Source of the DNA: Paracerasibacillus soli
GTDB lineage: Bacteria > Bacillota > Bacilli > Bacillales > Amphibacillaceae
DNA length: 64,000 nt
Assembly: GCF_034006335.1 (NCBI RefSeq)
Contig: NZ_JAWDIQ010000001.1
Strand: one strand, 5' to 3'
Position numbers and translations under genes: made by a program. The notes under the pieces were generated by a model. That model saw only the letters and a program-made list of their open reading frames with translations, was not told where the DNA came from and made no database searches. Shown here one piece after another: positions 39,295 to 48,442 of the stretch; position 1 is the first letter of the stretch; the number at the start of each line of letters is the position of its first letter.

Positions 39295-40779
39295 TCACTT
39301 TTTTGAGGATCTTCCCTTTCTTAATGGTTGGCTAAATTCGTCTTTTGGATGAACAATAGATGGACGAATATTTAATAGCGGGACCGGTAATCTAAGAAGA
39401 AAGCGAAACATTGATTTTGCATCAAATGGAATAAATGGCCACAAGTAAGGTGTCTTAAAGGCATTTAAACTTACAAGATAGATCGTGAACACAACGATAC
39501 CTATCATAAAGCCAGGTAGACCGAAAATGGCTGTTGTTAAAATCAAAAATAACTTTGCGATTTTATTTGCAATACTTAGCTCATAACTTGGTGTAACATA
39601 AGAACCTACTGTGCTTATTGCAACATACAAAATAACTTCTGGGCTAAACATTCCAACATCTATAGCTATCTGACCAATGAGTACTGCCGCAATTAAGCCT
39701 AATGCAGTTGCTAAAGGGGTCGGTGTGTGAACTGCGGCCATACGTAAGAATTCGACTCCAATATCCGCCATAATAATTTGTACGACAATCGGTACGTTTC
39801 CTTCTTCATTAGGTCCTATAAATGATAATCCCTTTGGCAATAAACTAGGATCCATAGTAAATAGCAACCAAAGTGGTAAAAGAAATAAGGAAGCAATTAC
39901 TGCTAAGATTCGTACCCAACGAATAAATGTACCTATGACTGGCGATTGCCGGTATTCTTCAGCATGTTCTAAGCAATTGAAATAGGTTGTTGGTAAAATC
40001 ATGACACTAGGAGATGTATCAATAAATAATAATATATGTCCATCCATGAGATGCCGTGCCGCTACATCAGGTCGTTCTGTGTAGCGTACCATCGGAAACG
40101 GTGTCCATTTTCCACCAAGAATAAATTCTTCAATTGTTTTATCAGCCATTGGAATACCATCAATATCAATTTCGTCTAGCTTTCTCTTCACATGTTCAAT
40201 ATAATCATCATCTGCAACATCTTGTATATAGGAAATACAAACATCTGTTTTAGAACGCTCACCAATTTTAGTCATTACGTTTCGTAAACGTTCATCACGA
40301 ATTCTTCTTCTTGTCAACCCGGTATTTTCAACGATATTTTCCGTATAGCCATCCCGGGATCCACGAATAACTCGTTCTGTATCAGGTTCCTCAGGAGTTC
40401 TACCAGGGTAAGACCGAACATCTACAATAAACGCATATTCTTGTCCATCCACAAAGATTGGAATTAATCCAGCTAACATTTGGTCTACTGCCTCATCCAT
40501 TGTCTTAACTTTATCTACCTGTTCATGGATTAAGCGATTTTCTATAATGGAAGATACTTTATTTTGTTGAATTTCCCTATCATTCACATTAACAAGTTCT
40601 TGTAATAAACGTGTAATAATGAGGCTGTCTACTAAACCATTCACATAGTAAAGCTGTACTTTTGTTTTTAAAATAACAATTTCCCGAAAGCCCATGTCAT
40701 AAGACTTATCTATACCAATTTTCTCTTTCATGTATTCATTTACGACTTGAATTTTTTTCGGTACTGGATTTGCTTTCAC
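39295..40779 (-). CDS. spoVAF: Stage V sporulation protein AF
   Basis: GerA-type membrane protein of the spore inner membrane, linked to dipicolinic acid release and germination. Soluble N-terminal domain (about 1-280), then four to six membrane helices (starting RILAVIASLFLLPLWLL), with conserved RGSRDGYTENI, DTSPSVMILPTTYFN and SYVTPSYELS. About 494 residues (493 in B. subtilis). The frame is open to an ATG at 40797; the GTG at 40779 has better ribosome-site spacing. It follows spoVAB by a few bases, where spoVAC-AD-AE would be expected. Confidence 0.93.
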   Translation of the reverse strand: MKANPVPKKIQVVNEYMKEKIGIDKSYDMGFREIVILKTKVQLYYVNGLVDSLIITRLLQELVNVNDREIQQNKVSSIIENRLIHEQVDKVKTMDEAVDQMLAGLIPIFVDGQEYAFIVDVRSYPGRTPEEPDTERVIRGSRDGYTENIVENTGLTRRRIRDERLRNVMTKIGERSKTDVCISYIQDVADDDYIEHVKRKLDEIDIDGIPMADKTIEEFILGGKWTPFPMVRYTERPDVAARHLMDGHILLFIDTSPSVMILPTTYFNCLEHAEEYRQSPVIGTFIRWVRILAVIASLFLLPLWLLFTMDPSLLPKGLSFIGPNEEGNVPIVVQIIMADIGVEFLRMAAVHTPTPLATALGLIAAVLIGQIAIDVGMFSPEVILYVAISTVGSYVTPSYELSIANKIAKLFLILTTAIFGLPGFMIGIVVFTIYLVSLNAFKTPYLWPFIPFDAKSMFRFLLRLPVPLLNIRPSIVHPKDEFSQPLRKGRSSKK

Positions 40780-40804
40780 AAGTAACACTCCAATCATTCT
40801 CCGA

Positions 40805-41218
40805 TTACTTTACTAATACTAGCCATTGAAAAAGAGAACCTGCAATTTTTCCAAAGACAAATGCCATTAAGAATAACAAAAGATGTCCTTCCATTCCAAT
40901 CCTTCTTGTAATAATCGGAAAAACATTTAGCACTTCTGTTAATCCCGCTGCAAGCATACCGTTAAAAACCCCATGGATTGTTCCCCAAACAACGAGAAGG
41001 ATGAGTGGTTGTTGCCAATGAACCGCGGTAAAAGAAAGGTAGGTTCCAAACAAAGTACCTAAAATGACACAACTAATAAATACTTTGAGAAATCGTATTG
41101 TCTTTGTTAGTTGTATGAGGCGAGGTATAATTCCTAACATCGTTAGAAAAGCAACAAAACCACATCCAACAGCAAGCCCTCCAGAAAAACCAATAATAAG
41201 CTCAGCGATTTTTATCAA
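40805..41218 (-). CDS. spoVAB: Stage V sporulation protein AB
   Basis: Membrane component encoded by the spoVA operon, 137 residues with four helices. GLAVGCGFVAFLTMLGIIPRL near residue 15 is diagnostic of SpoVAB. The TTG start lies inside spoVAA's 3' end (17-base overlap), so expression is coupled. In B. subtilis, SpoVA proteins move dipicolinate across the inner spore membrane; AB itself is not the main channel part. Confidence 0.93.
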   Translation of the reverse strand: MIKIAELIIGFSGGLAVGCGFVAFLTMLGIIPRLIQLTKTIRFLKVFISCVILGTLFGTYLSFTAVHWQQPLILLVVWGTIHGVFNGMLAAGLTEVLNVFPIITRRIGMEGHLLLFLMAFVFGKIAGSLFQWLVLVK

Positions 41219-41830
41219 GTTTTTCTTTTCGCTTTATTAAATTTTCGTTATCAGCAACATATTGATTAATTGCTTGCTGATAGTGATATATTTCTACTTC
41301 AAGAGGACTTGGTTCTTCATTAAGCCGACGATTAAACCAGTGGTTAAAAAATAATAACATCCCTACCCCTAATCCTATTGAATATGGGATTTGAATCCAC
41401 AAAGGAAATTCCGTATGTTCTCCAGTAAATAAAAAGTGAATCTTTTGATGTACTTCTTGCATACTGACATCATAATGAAAATTAATAATAGTCATGGCAG
41501 TTCCAATAAATATAATGAGCCATACAACAACAGCAAATATATAGGATGGCAGTTTTTTCTGAGTCGTAATGCGTATAATTGATTGTGCCGGTCCTAGAAA
41601 TTCAAATGTATGATTCGGAAAAGATTCTTGTAAAAAATCAGCAATCAAGTACTGGTCAATCACAACAATATTTTTATCCTTTTTTGTCATTCGATATATG
41701 GGAATACTTTCAAGTTGCCTTTGCATTGACGTCGTTGCGGAAATATAGGCAATATGGTGCAATCGAACTTCTTGTAATTTATGAAATTCTACATTTTTCG
41801 TAATCTAATGAAAATATTTTCCCTCATCAT
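41202..41830 (-). CDS. spoVAA: Stage V sporulation protein AA, frameshifted
   Basis: First protein of the spoVA operon: soluble N-terminal domain (about 1-90) and two membrane helices (about 100-120 and 150-165). DVSMQEVHQKI, QIPYSIGLGVGM and LNEEPSPLEVE match B. subtilis SpoVAA. A five-T run at 41794-41798 lacks one base; restored, the N-terminus reads MRENIFIRLRKNVEFHKLQE, parallel to B. subtilis, giving about 209 residues. The ATG at 41830 has GAGGG upstream. Separated from sigF by a terminator. Confidence 0.9.
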
Positions 41831-41993
41831 AACAACCCTCGTATATTATATTTAGGCATTATGCCTTTTTTAAGATAATTGTACCTTGATAAATAAATAA
41901 CTAACTATTTTTATCTTGACATATTACCGCAGGTCTTTTCTCAAATAGGTATTTCTTATTGTTTGATAAAAAGTAAATTTTATTTACAAAATA

Positions 41994-42025
41994 AAAAAAT
42001 CATCACATCGTAGTGATGATTTTTT
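41994..42025 (-). terminator. Terminator of the spoIIA operon
   Basis: Perfect 13-pair stem AAAAAATCATCAC / GTGATGATTTTTT with a six-base loop, 15 bases beyond sigF. Confidence 0.92.
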
Positions 42026-42039
42026 AGCTATATTTATCG

Positions 42040-42801
42040 TTATTGTTTCATTTTACTTCTCATTTCTTCCAATATCTTTTTTTCTAATCGCGACACTTGT
42101 ACTTGCGATATACCTAATCTTTCAGCAACTTCTGATTGTGTTTGATCCTTGTAGTAACGTAAATAAAGTATTAAGCGCTCACGCTCGTTCATACCACGTA
42201 TCGCTTCCTCCAATGTTAACTTGTCAAACCAATTTGTATTATCATCCGCAATTTGATCAAGTAATGTTATCGGATCTCCATCATTTTCAAACACTGTTTC
42301 GTGAATAGATTGTGGCGATTTAGCAGCTTCTTCGGCATGTACAACATCTTCAGGAGTAATCTCAAGTTCTTCGGCGATTTCATTAATAGTCGGAGAGCGC
42401 CCAACTTTTTTTGCTAATTCATCTTTCTTTTTCCTTATTTTGTTGCCTGTTTCTTTTAAAGAGCGGCTAACTTTTACACTACCATCATCTCGAAGAAATC
42501 GTTGAATTTCCCCTATAATCATTGGAACTGCATACGTAGAAAATCGGACATCAAAAGAAAGGTTAAACTTATCAATCGATTTAATTAATCCAATACTTCC
42601 TATCTGAAATAAATCATCGGGGTCGTAGCCACGGTTTAAAAATCGTTGTACAACTGACCAGACAAGCCGTATATTTTTCTCGACTAAGTAATCTCTAGCC
42701 TCTTTATCACCTTGTTGACTACGATATATTAAATCCTTTACTTCTTTATCAGTTAAGGTCTTATTTTGCTTCTCATTATTTTGTTTTGTATTTACATTCA
42801 T
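42040..42801 (-). CDS. sigF: Forespore RNA polymerase sigma factor SigF
   Basis: First compartment-specific sigma factor, active in the forespore after release from SpoIIAB. Sigma-70 regions 2 (PDDLFQIGSIGLIKSIDKF and FSTYAVPMIIGEI), 3 (VSRSLKETGNKI) and 4 (YKDQTQSEVAERLGISQVQVSRLEKK) are all present. About 253 residues. The ATG at 42801 has AGG eight bases upstream and is preferred over a TTG two codons earlier. Last gene of spoIIAA-spoIIAB-sigF. Confidence 0.97.
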   Translation of the reverse strand: MNVNTKQNNEKQNKTLTDKEVKDLIYRSQQGDKEARDYLVEKNIRLVWSVVQRFLNRGYDPDDLFQIGSIGLIKSIDKFNLSFDVRFSTYAVPMIIGEIQRFLRDDGSVKVSRSLKETGNKIRKKKDELAKKVGRSPTINEIAEELEITPEDVVHAEEAAKSPQSIHETVFENDGDPITLLDQIADDNTNWFDKLTLEEAIRGMNERERLILYLRYYKDQTQSEVAERLGISQVQVSRLEKKILEEMRSKMKQ

Positions 42802-42810
42802 ATGCAAAAC

Positions 42811-43248
42811 CTATTTACAGGCCATTTTATTTTTTACTAGTTGTTTTCTCATATGAATAGTGGTGCCTTCCCCGATAACCGATAAAACCTCAACTGCATC
42901 CATAAAGTTTTCAATAATCGTAAAACCCATTCCGGAACGTTCTAGTTCTGTTTAGATGTAAAAAGTGGTTGTTGGCTTCCTCAACATTTACAATACCAAT
43001 GCCATTATCTTTAATTGTAATCTCAACTTCACCATCATAGATGTAACAAGATACTTTAATTTTATGATGAGGTTCATTGTTATAACCATGAATAATAGCA
43101 TTTGTCACTGCTTCTGATACAACTGTTTTAATCTCTGTCAATTCTTCCATTGTCGGATCAAGCTGTGAAATAAAAGCCCTACAGCAACTCTTGCAAATGA
43201 TTCATTTTGACTAAGGCTAGAAAATTCTATACACATTTCATTTTTCAT
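42811..43248 (-). CDS. spoIIAB: Anti-sigma F factor and kinase SpoIIAB (three frameshifts)
   Basis: GHKL-type serine kinase that holds SigF and phosphorylates SpoIIAA. N box VVSEAVTNAIIHGY, G1 box KDNGIGI, and the restored ERSGMGFTIIENFMD block bind ATP. Three single bases are missing, at 43177-43179, about 42970 and about 42951; restoring all gives 146 residues, exactly the B. subtilis length, ending at the TAG at 42811. The ATG at 43248 overlaps the spoIIAA stop by ATGA. Confidence 0.93.
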
Positions 43249-43598
43249 GAAGCCACCCCCAATGTTACTAAGGCAAACTGCTCGTTTTCTTCTAACCGAA
43301 TAATTTTAAACAGACCCGACATTTCAAACAAACGTTTGATTGAAGGTGAGATAGAACAAACAACTAATTCTCCACCTAATTGCAAGACCTCTTTGTAACG
43401 ACCAAGAATGACACCTAATCCTGAACTATCCATAAAAGAAACATCTTCTAGATTTAAAATAACATGTTTAATTGGATTGTGATACATTTTATCTTTCCAT
43501 TGTTGACGAAGTCCCTCCGCTTCATGATGATCTAATTCACCAGATAGTCTTACAATTAATACGTCCTTTTTTACATCAAAGGAATAATGCAAACCCAT
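43245..43598 (-). CDS. spoIIAA: Anti-anti-sigma factor SpoIIAA
   Basis: STAS-domain protein that in its unphosphorylated form displaces SigF from SpoIIAB. 117 residues; the phosphorylation site is the first serine of MDSSG, Ser58, the same number as in B. subtilis. Flanking GLGVILGRYKEV is typical. AAGGGGGA lies upstream of the ATG. First gene of the operon; the 94-base gap after dacF should hold the SigH promoter, of which only a poor match was seen. Confidence 0.97.
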   Translation of the reverse strand: MGLHYSFDVKKDVLIVRLSGELDHHEAEGLRQQWKDKMYHNPIKHVILNLEDVSFMDSSGLGVILGRYKEVLQLGGELVVCSISPSIKRLFEMSGLFKIIRLEENEQFALVTLGVAS

Positions 43599-43692
43599 GA
43601 AATGTCCCCCTTACATACTTTGGTATGTACAATTTCTCCATTGAATAGCAGGATTCCTGCTTTTAGACAAAAGTAGAAGAATTACGAACTTA

Positions 43693-44880
43693 TTATTGTG
43701 ATTTCGACAACTTTCGTAATGATCTTTTGAACAGTGTATAATATGATGCTTCTTTTACGTCTTCCTTTACAATTAAAGGTGTTTTAGAAAGTTCCTTATT
43801 CCCACTTGATATAACTAGTTCTCCTACTATATCACCTTTCTTTAAAGGCAATGTAAAGTTTTGATCTAAATGGACAGTTGTCTTAATTTTACCAACATCT
43901 TCACCCTTTTGTGAAATTGTACTTATAGATTGTGATGTAACAACATCTATTTTTTCATTTTCTGCTTTTAACATTTCGATTGAAGTAACAATTTGTCCTT
44001 TATCAAATAACTTTTTTGTTTCAAAGTGATTAAAAGCATAATCTAACATGCTCGAAGTTGTCGCATTTCGCTTTTTAATTGTGTCAGCACCCATTACGAC
44101 CGAAATAACCCGCATATCTTGTTTTTTAGCCGTAGATGTTAGGCAATAGCCAGCCTCATTTGTATAACCTGTTTTTAAGCCATCAACACCTTTATAAAAT
44201 CTAACGAGCTTATTCGTATTGACAAGCCAAAACTCATTTTCTTTTCCTTTACGCAAATAATCTTCATAAATAGATGTGTAGTTTGTAATATCTTCATATT
44301 TCAATAACTCTTTTGCAATCCTTGCCATATCGTATGCGGTAGAATATTGCTCTTTAGCCGGTAAACCTGATGCATTTTGAAATTTAGTATTTTTTAATTG
44401 TAAAGCTTGCACTTTTTCATTCATTTTTTTTACAAACGCCTCTTCACTACCAGCCACTCTCTCTGCTAATGCCACACTAGCATCATTTCCAGAAGCGATT
44501 GCAATGCCTTTTAGCAAATCGTCTACAGTCATTTCTTCGCCGGCTTCTAAAAATATTTGTGATCCACCCATATTAGCTGCATTTTCACTAATCGATATAA
44601 GTTCATCTTTTTTTAAATTTCCTTTATCGATTTCTTCCATAACGAGTAATAACGTCATGATTTTTACCATACTAGCAGGCGGCAATTGTTCATGAGCCTC
44701 TTTTTCAAAAAGTATTTTACCAGTATCACGTTCAATTAAAATAGCAGATTTTACATCCTTAGCTAGTTCCGGACTATCATTTCTATTATTTGAGCTACTT
44801 TCCTCAGCGAGAACATGTATCGATGTCGTTGACAAGATTAATCCAATTACTAGTAAATATAAAGCTAGTTTCTTCTTCAT
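43693..44880 (-). CDS. dacF: D-alanyl-D-alanine carboxypeptidase DacF
   Basis: Penicillin-binding protein (class C type 5) made in the forespore, trimming stem peptides of spore peptidoglycan. Signal peptide 1-25 (ending VLAEES), SMVK active site at residues 70-73, SGN in IASGNDASV near 130 and KTG in DGLKTGYT near 238; C-terminal PBP5 beta domain and a final basic helix that may anchor it. 395 residues. GGAGG upstream. Located directly upstream of spoIIAA, as in B. subtilis. Confidence 0.95.
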   Translation of the reverse strand: MKKKLALYLLVIGLILSTTSIHVLAEESSSNNRNDSPELAKDVKSAILIERDTGKILFEKEAHEQLPPASMVKIMTLLLVMEEIDKGNLKKDELISISENAANMGGSQIFLEAGEEMTVDDLLKGIAIASGNDASVALAERVAGSEEAFVKKMNEKVQALQLKNTKFQNASGLPAKEQYSTAYDMARIAKELLKYEDITNYTSIYEDYLRKGKENEFWLVNTNKLVRFYKGVDGLKTGYTNEAGYCLTSTAKKQDMRVISVVMGADTIKKRNATTSSMLDYAFNHFETKKLFDKGQIVTSIEMLKAENEKIDVVTSQSISTISQKGEDVGKIKTTVHLDQNFTLPLKKGDIVGELVISSGNKELSKTPLIVKEDVKEASYYTLFKRSLRKLSKSQ

Positions 44881-44955
44881 ATGGTTACCTCCATCATCAA
44901 TAATACAAATAGGGTTCCCATAATGTTCATTCTTTATAACTGAAAATCATTTCTA

Positions 44956-44994
44956 AAAAAGAAAAAGCACACCTAAAAATGTGCTTTTTCTTTA
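44956..44994 (-). terminator. Terminator of deoB-punA-pdp
   Basis: Fourteen-pair stem AAAGAAAAAGCACA / TGTGCTTTTTCTTT overlapping the pdp stop codon; A/T runs flank it. Confidence 0.85.
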
Positions 44995-46299
44995 ACCTTC
45001 CATTATCAAATCATAAATAAGCGGAGGTTTTTCTATATGTCCATCTGAGATCGTAATACTCTCATAAAGTTTTTCTTTCACTGTTTCTACATCTTCTTGA
45101 TTCGCGTGTATGGTCAATAGTGGTTCACCTTTTTCTACGCGATCTCCAATTTTTTTATGGAGTACAATACCTACTGCCAAATCAATTTCAGATTCTTTCG
45201 TAGTTCTACCTGCTCCAAGCATTGCTGCTGCGGTACCAATATCATTTGCTACCATTTCTGAAACAATTCCACTTTCTTTTGCAGGTAATGCAATCATATT
45301 TTTTGCTTGCGGTAGTAATTTTGGTTCGTCTGCTACCTTGGCATCTCCACCTTGGGAAGATAAAAACAACTTAAATTGTTCAAATGCTTTTCCGCTCGCG
45401 ATACTTTCTTGTAATTTTTCACGTGCTTCTTCTAAAGTTTGAGCATGATTTGAAAGTACAACCATTTGACTACCTAACGCTAAACAGAGTTCAGTTAAAT
45501 CTTCTGGGCCATGTCCTTTTAGTGTGTCAATTGCTTCTTTGACTTCAAGTGCATTTCCTATCGCAAAACCAAGTGGTTGATTCATATCCGAAATAACTGC
45601 TGCTGTTTTTCGGCCAACGTGATTTCCTATGGAAACCATTGCTTTTGCAAGTGCCCGAGCGTCATCAAGGTTTTTCATAAATGCGCCAGTTCCAGTTTTT
45701 ACATCCAGTACAATAGCGTCTGCTCCTGATGCAATCTTTTTACTCATGATGGAGCTAGCAATAAGTGGAATAGAATTTACAGTCGCTGTCACGTCTCGTA
45801 AACTGTAGATTTTTTTATCCGCAGGTGTTAAGTTTCCAGTTTGACCAATTACAGCTAATTTATTATGATTCACTAGTTTTACAAATTCATTATTAGTAAT
45901 TTCGACGTGAAAACCTGGGATTGACTCTAGTTTATCAATCGTACCACCTGTATGACCTAGACCACGTCCGCTCATTTTAGCTACCGGTACACCAACTGAG
46001 GCAACTAGCGGACCAAGGATTAATGTCGTTGTATCACCTACACCACCTGTAGAGTGTTTATCAACCTTTATTCCCTCGATAGCTGATAAATCAATTTCAT
46101 CACCTGATTTTACCATTGCCATTGTTAAATTTGCGCGTTCCGCTGCAGTCATATCTTGAAAATAAATAGCCATTAATAAGGCACTCGCTTGATAATCAGG
46201 TATTGTACCATTTGTATAACCATCAATAAAGAAATCTATTTCGTCCTCATTTAGAGATTTACCATCACGTTTCTTTTCAATAATGTCATACATTCTCAT
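44992..46299 (-). CDS. pdp: Pyrimidine-nucleoside phosphorylase
   Basis: Phosphorolysis of uridine, thymidine and deoxyuridine to base and (deoxy)ribose-1-phosphate. The signature KMSGRGLGHTGGTIDKLE and the phosphate-binding KHSTGGVGD are present. 435 residues, as in the family. The ATG at 46299 (MRMYDII) is chosen because GAGGTG is six bases upstream; a GTG three codons before lies inside that site. It follows punA by 10 bases and completes a salvage operon whose pentose products are isomerised by DeoB. Confidence 0.96.
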   Translation of the reverse strand: MRMYDIIEKKRDGKSLNEDEIDFFIDGYTNGTIPDYQASALLMAIYFQDMTAAERANLTMAMVKSGDEIDLSAIEGIKVDKHSTGGVGDTTTLILGPLVASVGVPVAKMSGRGLGHTGGTIDKLESIPGFHVEITNNEFVKLVNHNKLAVIGQTGNLTPADKKIYSLRDVTATVNSIPLIASSIMSKKIASGADAIVLDVKTGTGAFMKNLDDARALAKAMVSIGNHVGRKTAAVISDMNQPLGFAIGNALEVKEAIDTLKGHGPEDLTELCLALGSQMVVLSNHAQTLEEAREKLQESIASGKAFEQFKLFLSSQGGDAKVADEPKLLPQAKNMIALPAKESGIVSEMVANDIGTAAAMLGAGRTTKESEIDLAVGIVLHKKIGDRVEKGEPLLTIHANQEDVETVKEKLYESITISDGHIEKPPLIYDLIMEG

Positions 46300-46309
46300 C
46301 CTTTTCACC

Positions 46310-47128
46310 TCACTTCATATTTTGAATAATACGATTTACTAAAGCTAAAAAGTTTTCTTTAACAAGATTTGTTGTTTCAATTACTTCTTCATGATTTAAT
46401 GGTTGATCTAAAATACCCGCAGCCATGTTTGATATACACGATATACCAAGCACACGCATGTTTCCATGTCGTGCTACAATTACTTCCGGAACTGTTGACA
46501 TACCTACAGCGTCTCCACCAAGTAATCGTAACATTTTAACTTCAGCTGGGGTTTCATATGTAGGTCCTGTATTTCCAACATAAACGCCCTCTTGAATTGA
46601 CATTTCTAGTTCTTCAGCACAGTCCTTTGTTAATTTAATTAAATCACGACTATATGCTTCTGACATATCTGGAAAACGCTCACCTAGTGATTCATCATTC
46701 GGCCCTATTAATGGATTCACTCCCATGTTATTAAGGTGGTCCGTAATAATCATTAAATCACCAGGTTTAAATTGTTCATTCACACCACCAGCAGCATTTG
46801 TAACGATGATCGTTTCAATACCTAGCTGTTTCATTACACGAACTGGAAATGTTACTTGTTCCATGGAATAACCTTCATAATAATGAAACCTGCCTTGCAT
46901 CGCAACCACTTGCTTACCTTGAAGTGTTCCTATAACTAGTTGCCCTTTATGACCAGCGACTGTAGATTTTGGGAAATGTGGTATGTCTGTATAAGGTAAA
47001 TGAACAGGATTTTCAATGTTGTCAGCTAACACACCAAGACCCGAACCTAAAATTAATCCAATTTTAGGTTGTATGGACAATTTCTCTTTAATATACTCAC
47101 TAGTTTCTCTAACCTTTTCCATATTCAT
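46310..47128 (-). CDS. punA: Purine-nucleoside phosphorylase (PNP I type)
   Basis: Cleaves inosine and guanosine and their deoxy forms with phosphate. Trimeric-type PNP of 272 residues with LILGSGLGVLAD, GHKGQLVIG, NAAGGVNEQFKPGD, and the substrate loop GNTGPTYETPAEVKMLR. In B. subtilis the equivalent is pupG. GGGGGAC is seven bases before the ATG. Middle gene of the deoB-punA-pdp operon. Confidence 0.96.
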   Translation of the reverse strand: MNMEKVRETSEYIKEKLSIQPKIGLILGSGLGVLADNIENPVHLPYTDIPHFPKSTVAGHKGQLVIGTLQGKQVVAMQGRFHYYEGYSMEQVTFPVRVMKQLGIETIIVTNAAGGVNEQFKPGDLMIITDHLNNMGVNPLIGPNDESLGERFPDMSEAYSRDLIKLTKDCAEELEMSIQEGVYVGNTGPTYETPAEVKMLRLLGGDAVGMSTVPEVIVARHGNMRVLGISCISNMAAGILDQPLNHEEVIETTNLVKENFLALVNRIIQNMK

Positions 47129-47143
47129 TTTACGTCCCCCATT

Positions 47144-48323
47144 TTATTCTATTTCCTTCAAAAAGCTTTCACCATGTTCCGGCATTTTAACTTGGAAGTT
47201 CTCCGCAATAGTTGCTCCTATGTCTGCAAACGTCTTTCTAATTGGTAATTGTTTTCCTTCTTGAATTTGTGTATGGTACATAAGTAAAGGAACATATTCA
47301 CGCGTATGGTCTGTTCCGTGATGGATCGGATCGTTGCCATGGTCAGCCGTAATGATTAATAAATCTTCATCCGTCATTTTTGCTAATACTTCAGCTAATC
47401 TTTCGTCATAAGCTTCCAATGCTTCTCCATATCCTTGAGGATCTCGACGATGGCCATATTTTGCGTCAAAATCAACTAGGTTCAAAAAGCTAATTCCATG
47501 GAAGGATTTATTCATTGTATCAATAAGTTTCGTCATTCCGTCATCATTATCGAGCGTTCGAATTGCTTCAGTTACACCTTCTCCGTCGTAAATATCGGAT
47601 ATTTTCCCTAACGCAATTACATCGAAGTCATTGTCTTTTAATTCATTCATAACGGTACGTCCAAATGGTTTCAGTGCATAGTCATGACGATTTGGGGTTC
47701 TTGTAAAATTACCCGGTTTTCCCACAAACGGTCTTGCGATAACACGACCCACCATATATTTATCATCTAGTGTTAATTCACGAGCAATTTCACAAATTCT
47801 ATAAAGCTCATCAAGTGGAATGATTTCTTCATGAGCTGCAATTTGTAATACGGAGTCTGCAGACGTGTAAACAATCATGTCACCTGTTTTCATATGCTCT
47901 GCACCTAACTCATCCAAAATTTCAGTTCCAGAAGCTGGTTTATTGCCAATAACTTTACGACCTGTTCTAGTTTCTAACGCATGTATTAATTCATTAGGAA
48001 ACCCATCAGGAAAAACTTGAAATGGTGTATCAATCCGTAGACCCATTATTTCCCAATGACCTGTCATCGTATCTTTTCCATTTGAAGCTTCTTGCATTTT
48101 TGTATAATGTGCCATCGGATGAGCAGCTTTTTCAACACCCTTTAATTGCCGAATATTACTCAAACCAAGTTTTCGCCATATTCGGCATTTTTAATCCACC
48201 CATATGCTCTGCGATATGACCTAGCGTATCTGCACCAATATCATTAAATTTTCCCGCATCCGGAGCTTCACCTATACCTACAGAATCCATTACTACCAAA
48301 AATATTCGTTTAAATTTCTTCAT
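47144..48323 (-). CDS. deoB: Phosphopentomutase DeoB, frameshifted
   Basis: Interconverts (deoxy)ribose-1-phosphate and -5-phosphate using two manganese ions; alkaline-phosphatase superfamily. Metal-binding VVMDSVGIGEAPDA at the N-terminus and TADHGNDP near the C-terminus are present, with TGHWEIMG between. A four-T run at 48170-48173 contains one extra base; corrected, MPNMAKLGLSNIRQ is continuous and the protein is 392 residues (394 in B. subtilis Drm). The ATG at 48323 has GGGAGG upstream. Confidence 0.94.
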
Positions 48324-48393
48324 ATTACGTACCTCCCTTGGAATATCATGCCTAAAAATATTGTTTTTATGATTTATTTTAAGTTGACTGCAT

Positions 48394-48425
48394 CATTATG
48401 TTGTAGGATGTCAGACAACATAATG
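48394..48425. promoter_or_regulatory. 11-base-pair inverted repeat upstream of deoB
   Basis: CATTATGTTGT (48394-48404) and ACAACATAATG (48415-48425) are perfectly complementary around a ten-base centre. On the minus strand the left end of the loop gives TTGTCTGACA, with the small palindrome TGTC/GACA. There is no T-tract on either side, so it looks more like an operator for the deoB operon than an xerD terminator. Confidence 0.4.
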
Positions 48426-48442
48426 TAAATTAAAGCATCAAA

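Noticed and set aside
43640..43665. A SigH-like promoter (AGGAATC) before spoIIAA
   Set aside because: The -35 match is partial and no GAAT-type -10 occurs at the right spacing; the sequence is also part of a small GCAGGA/TCCTGC palindrome.
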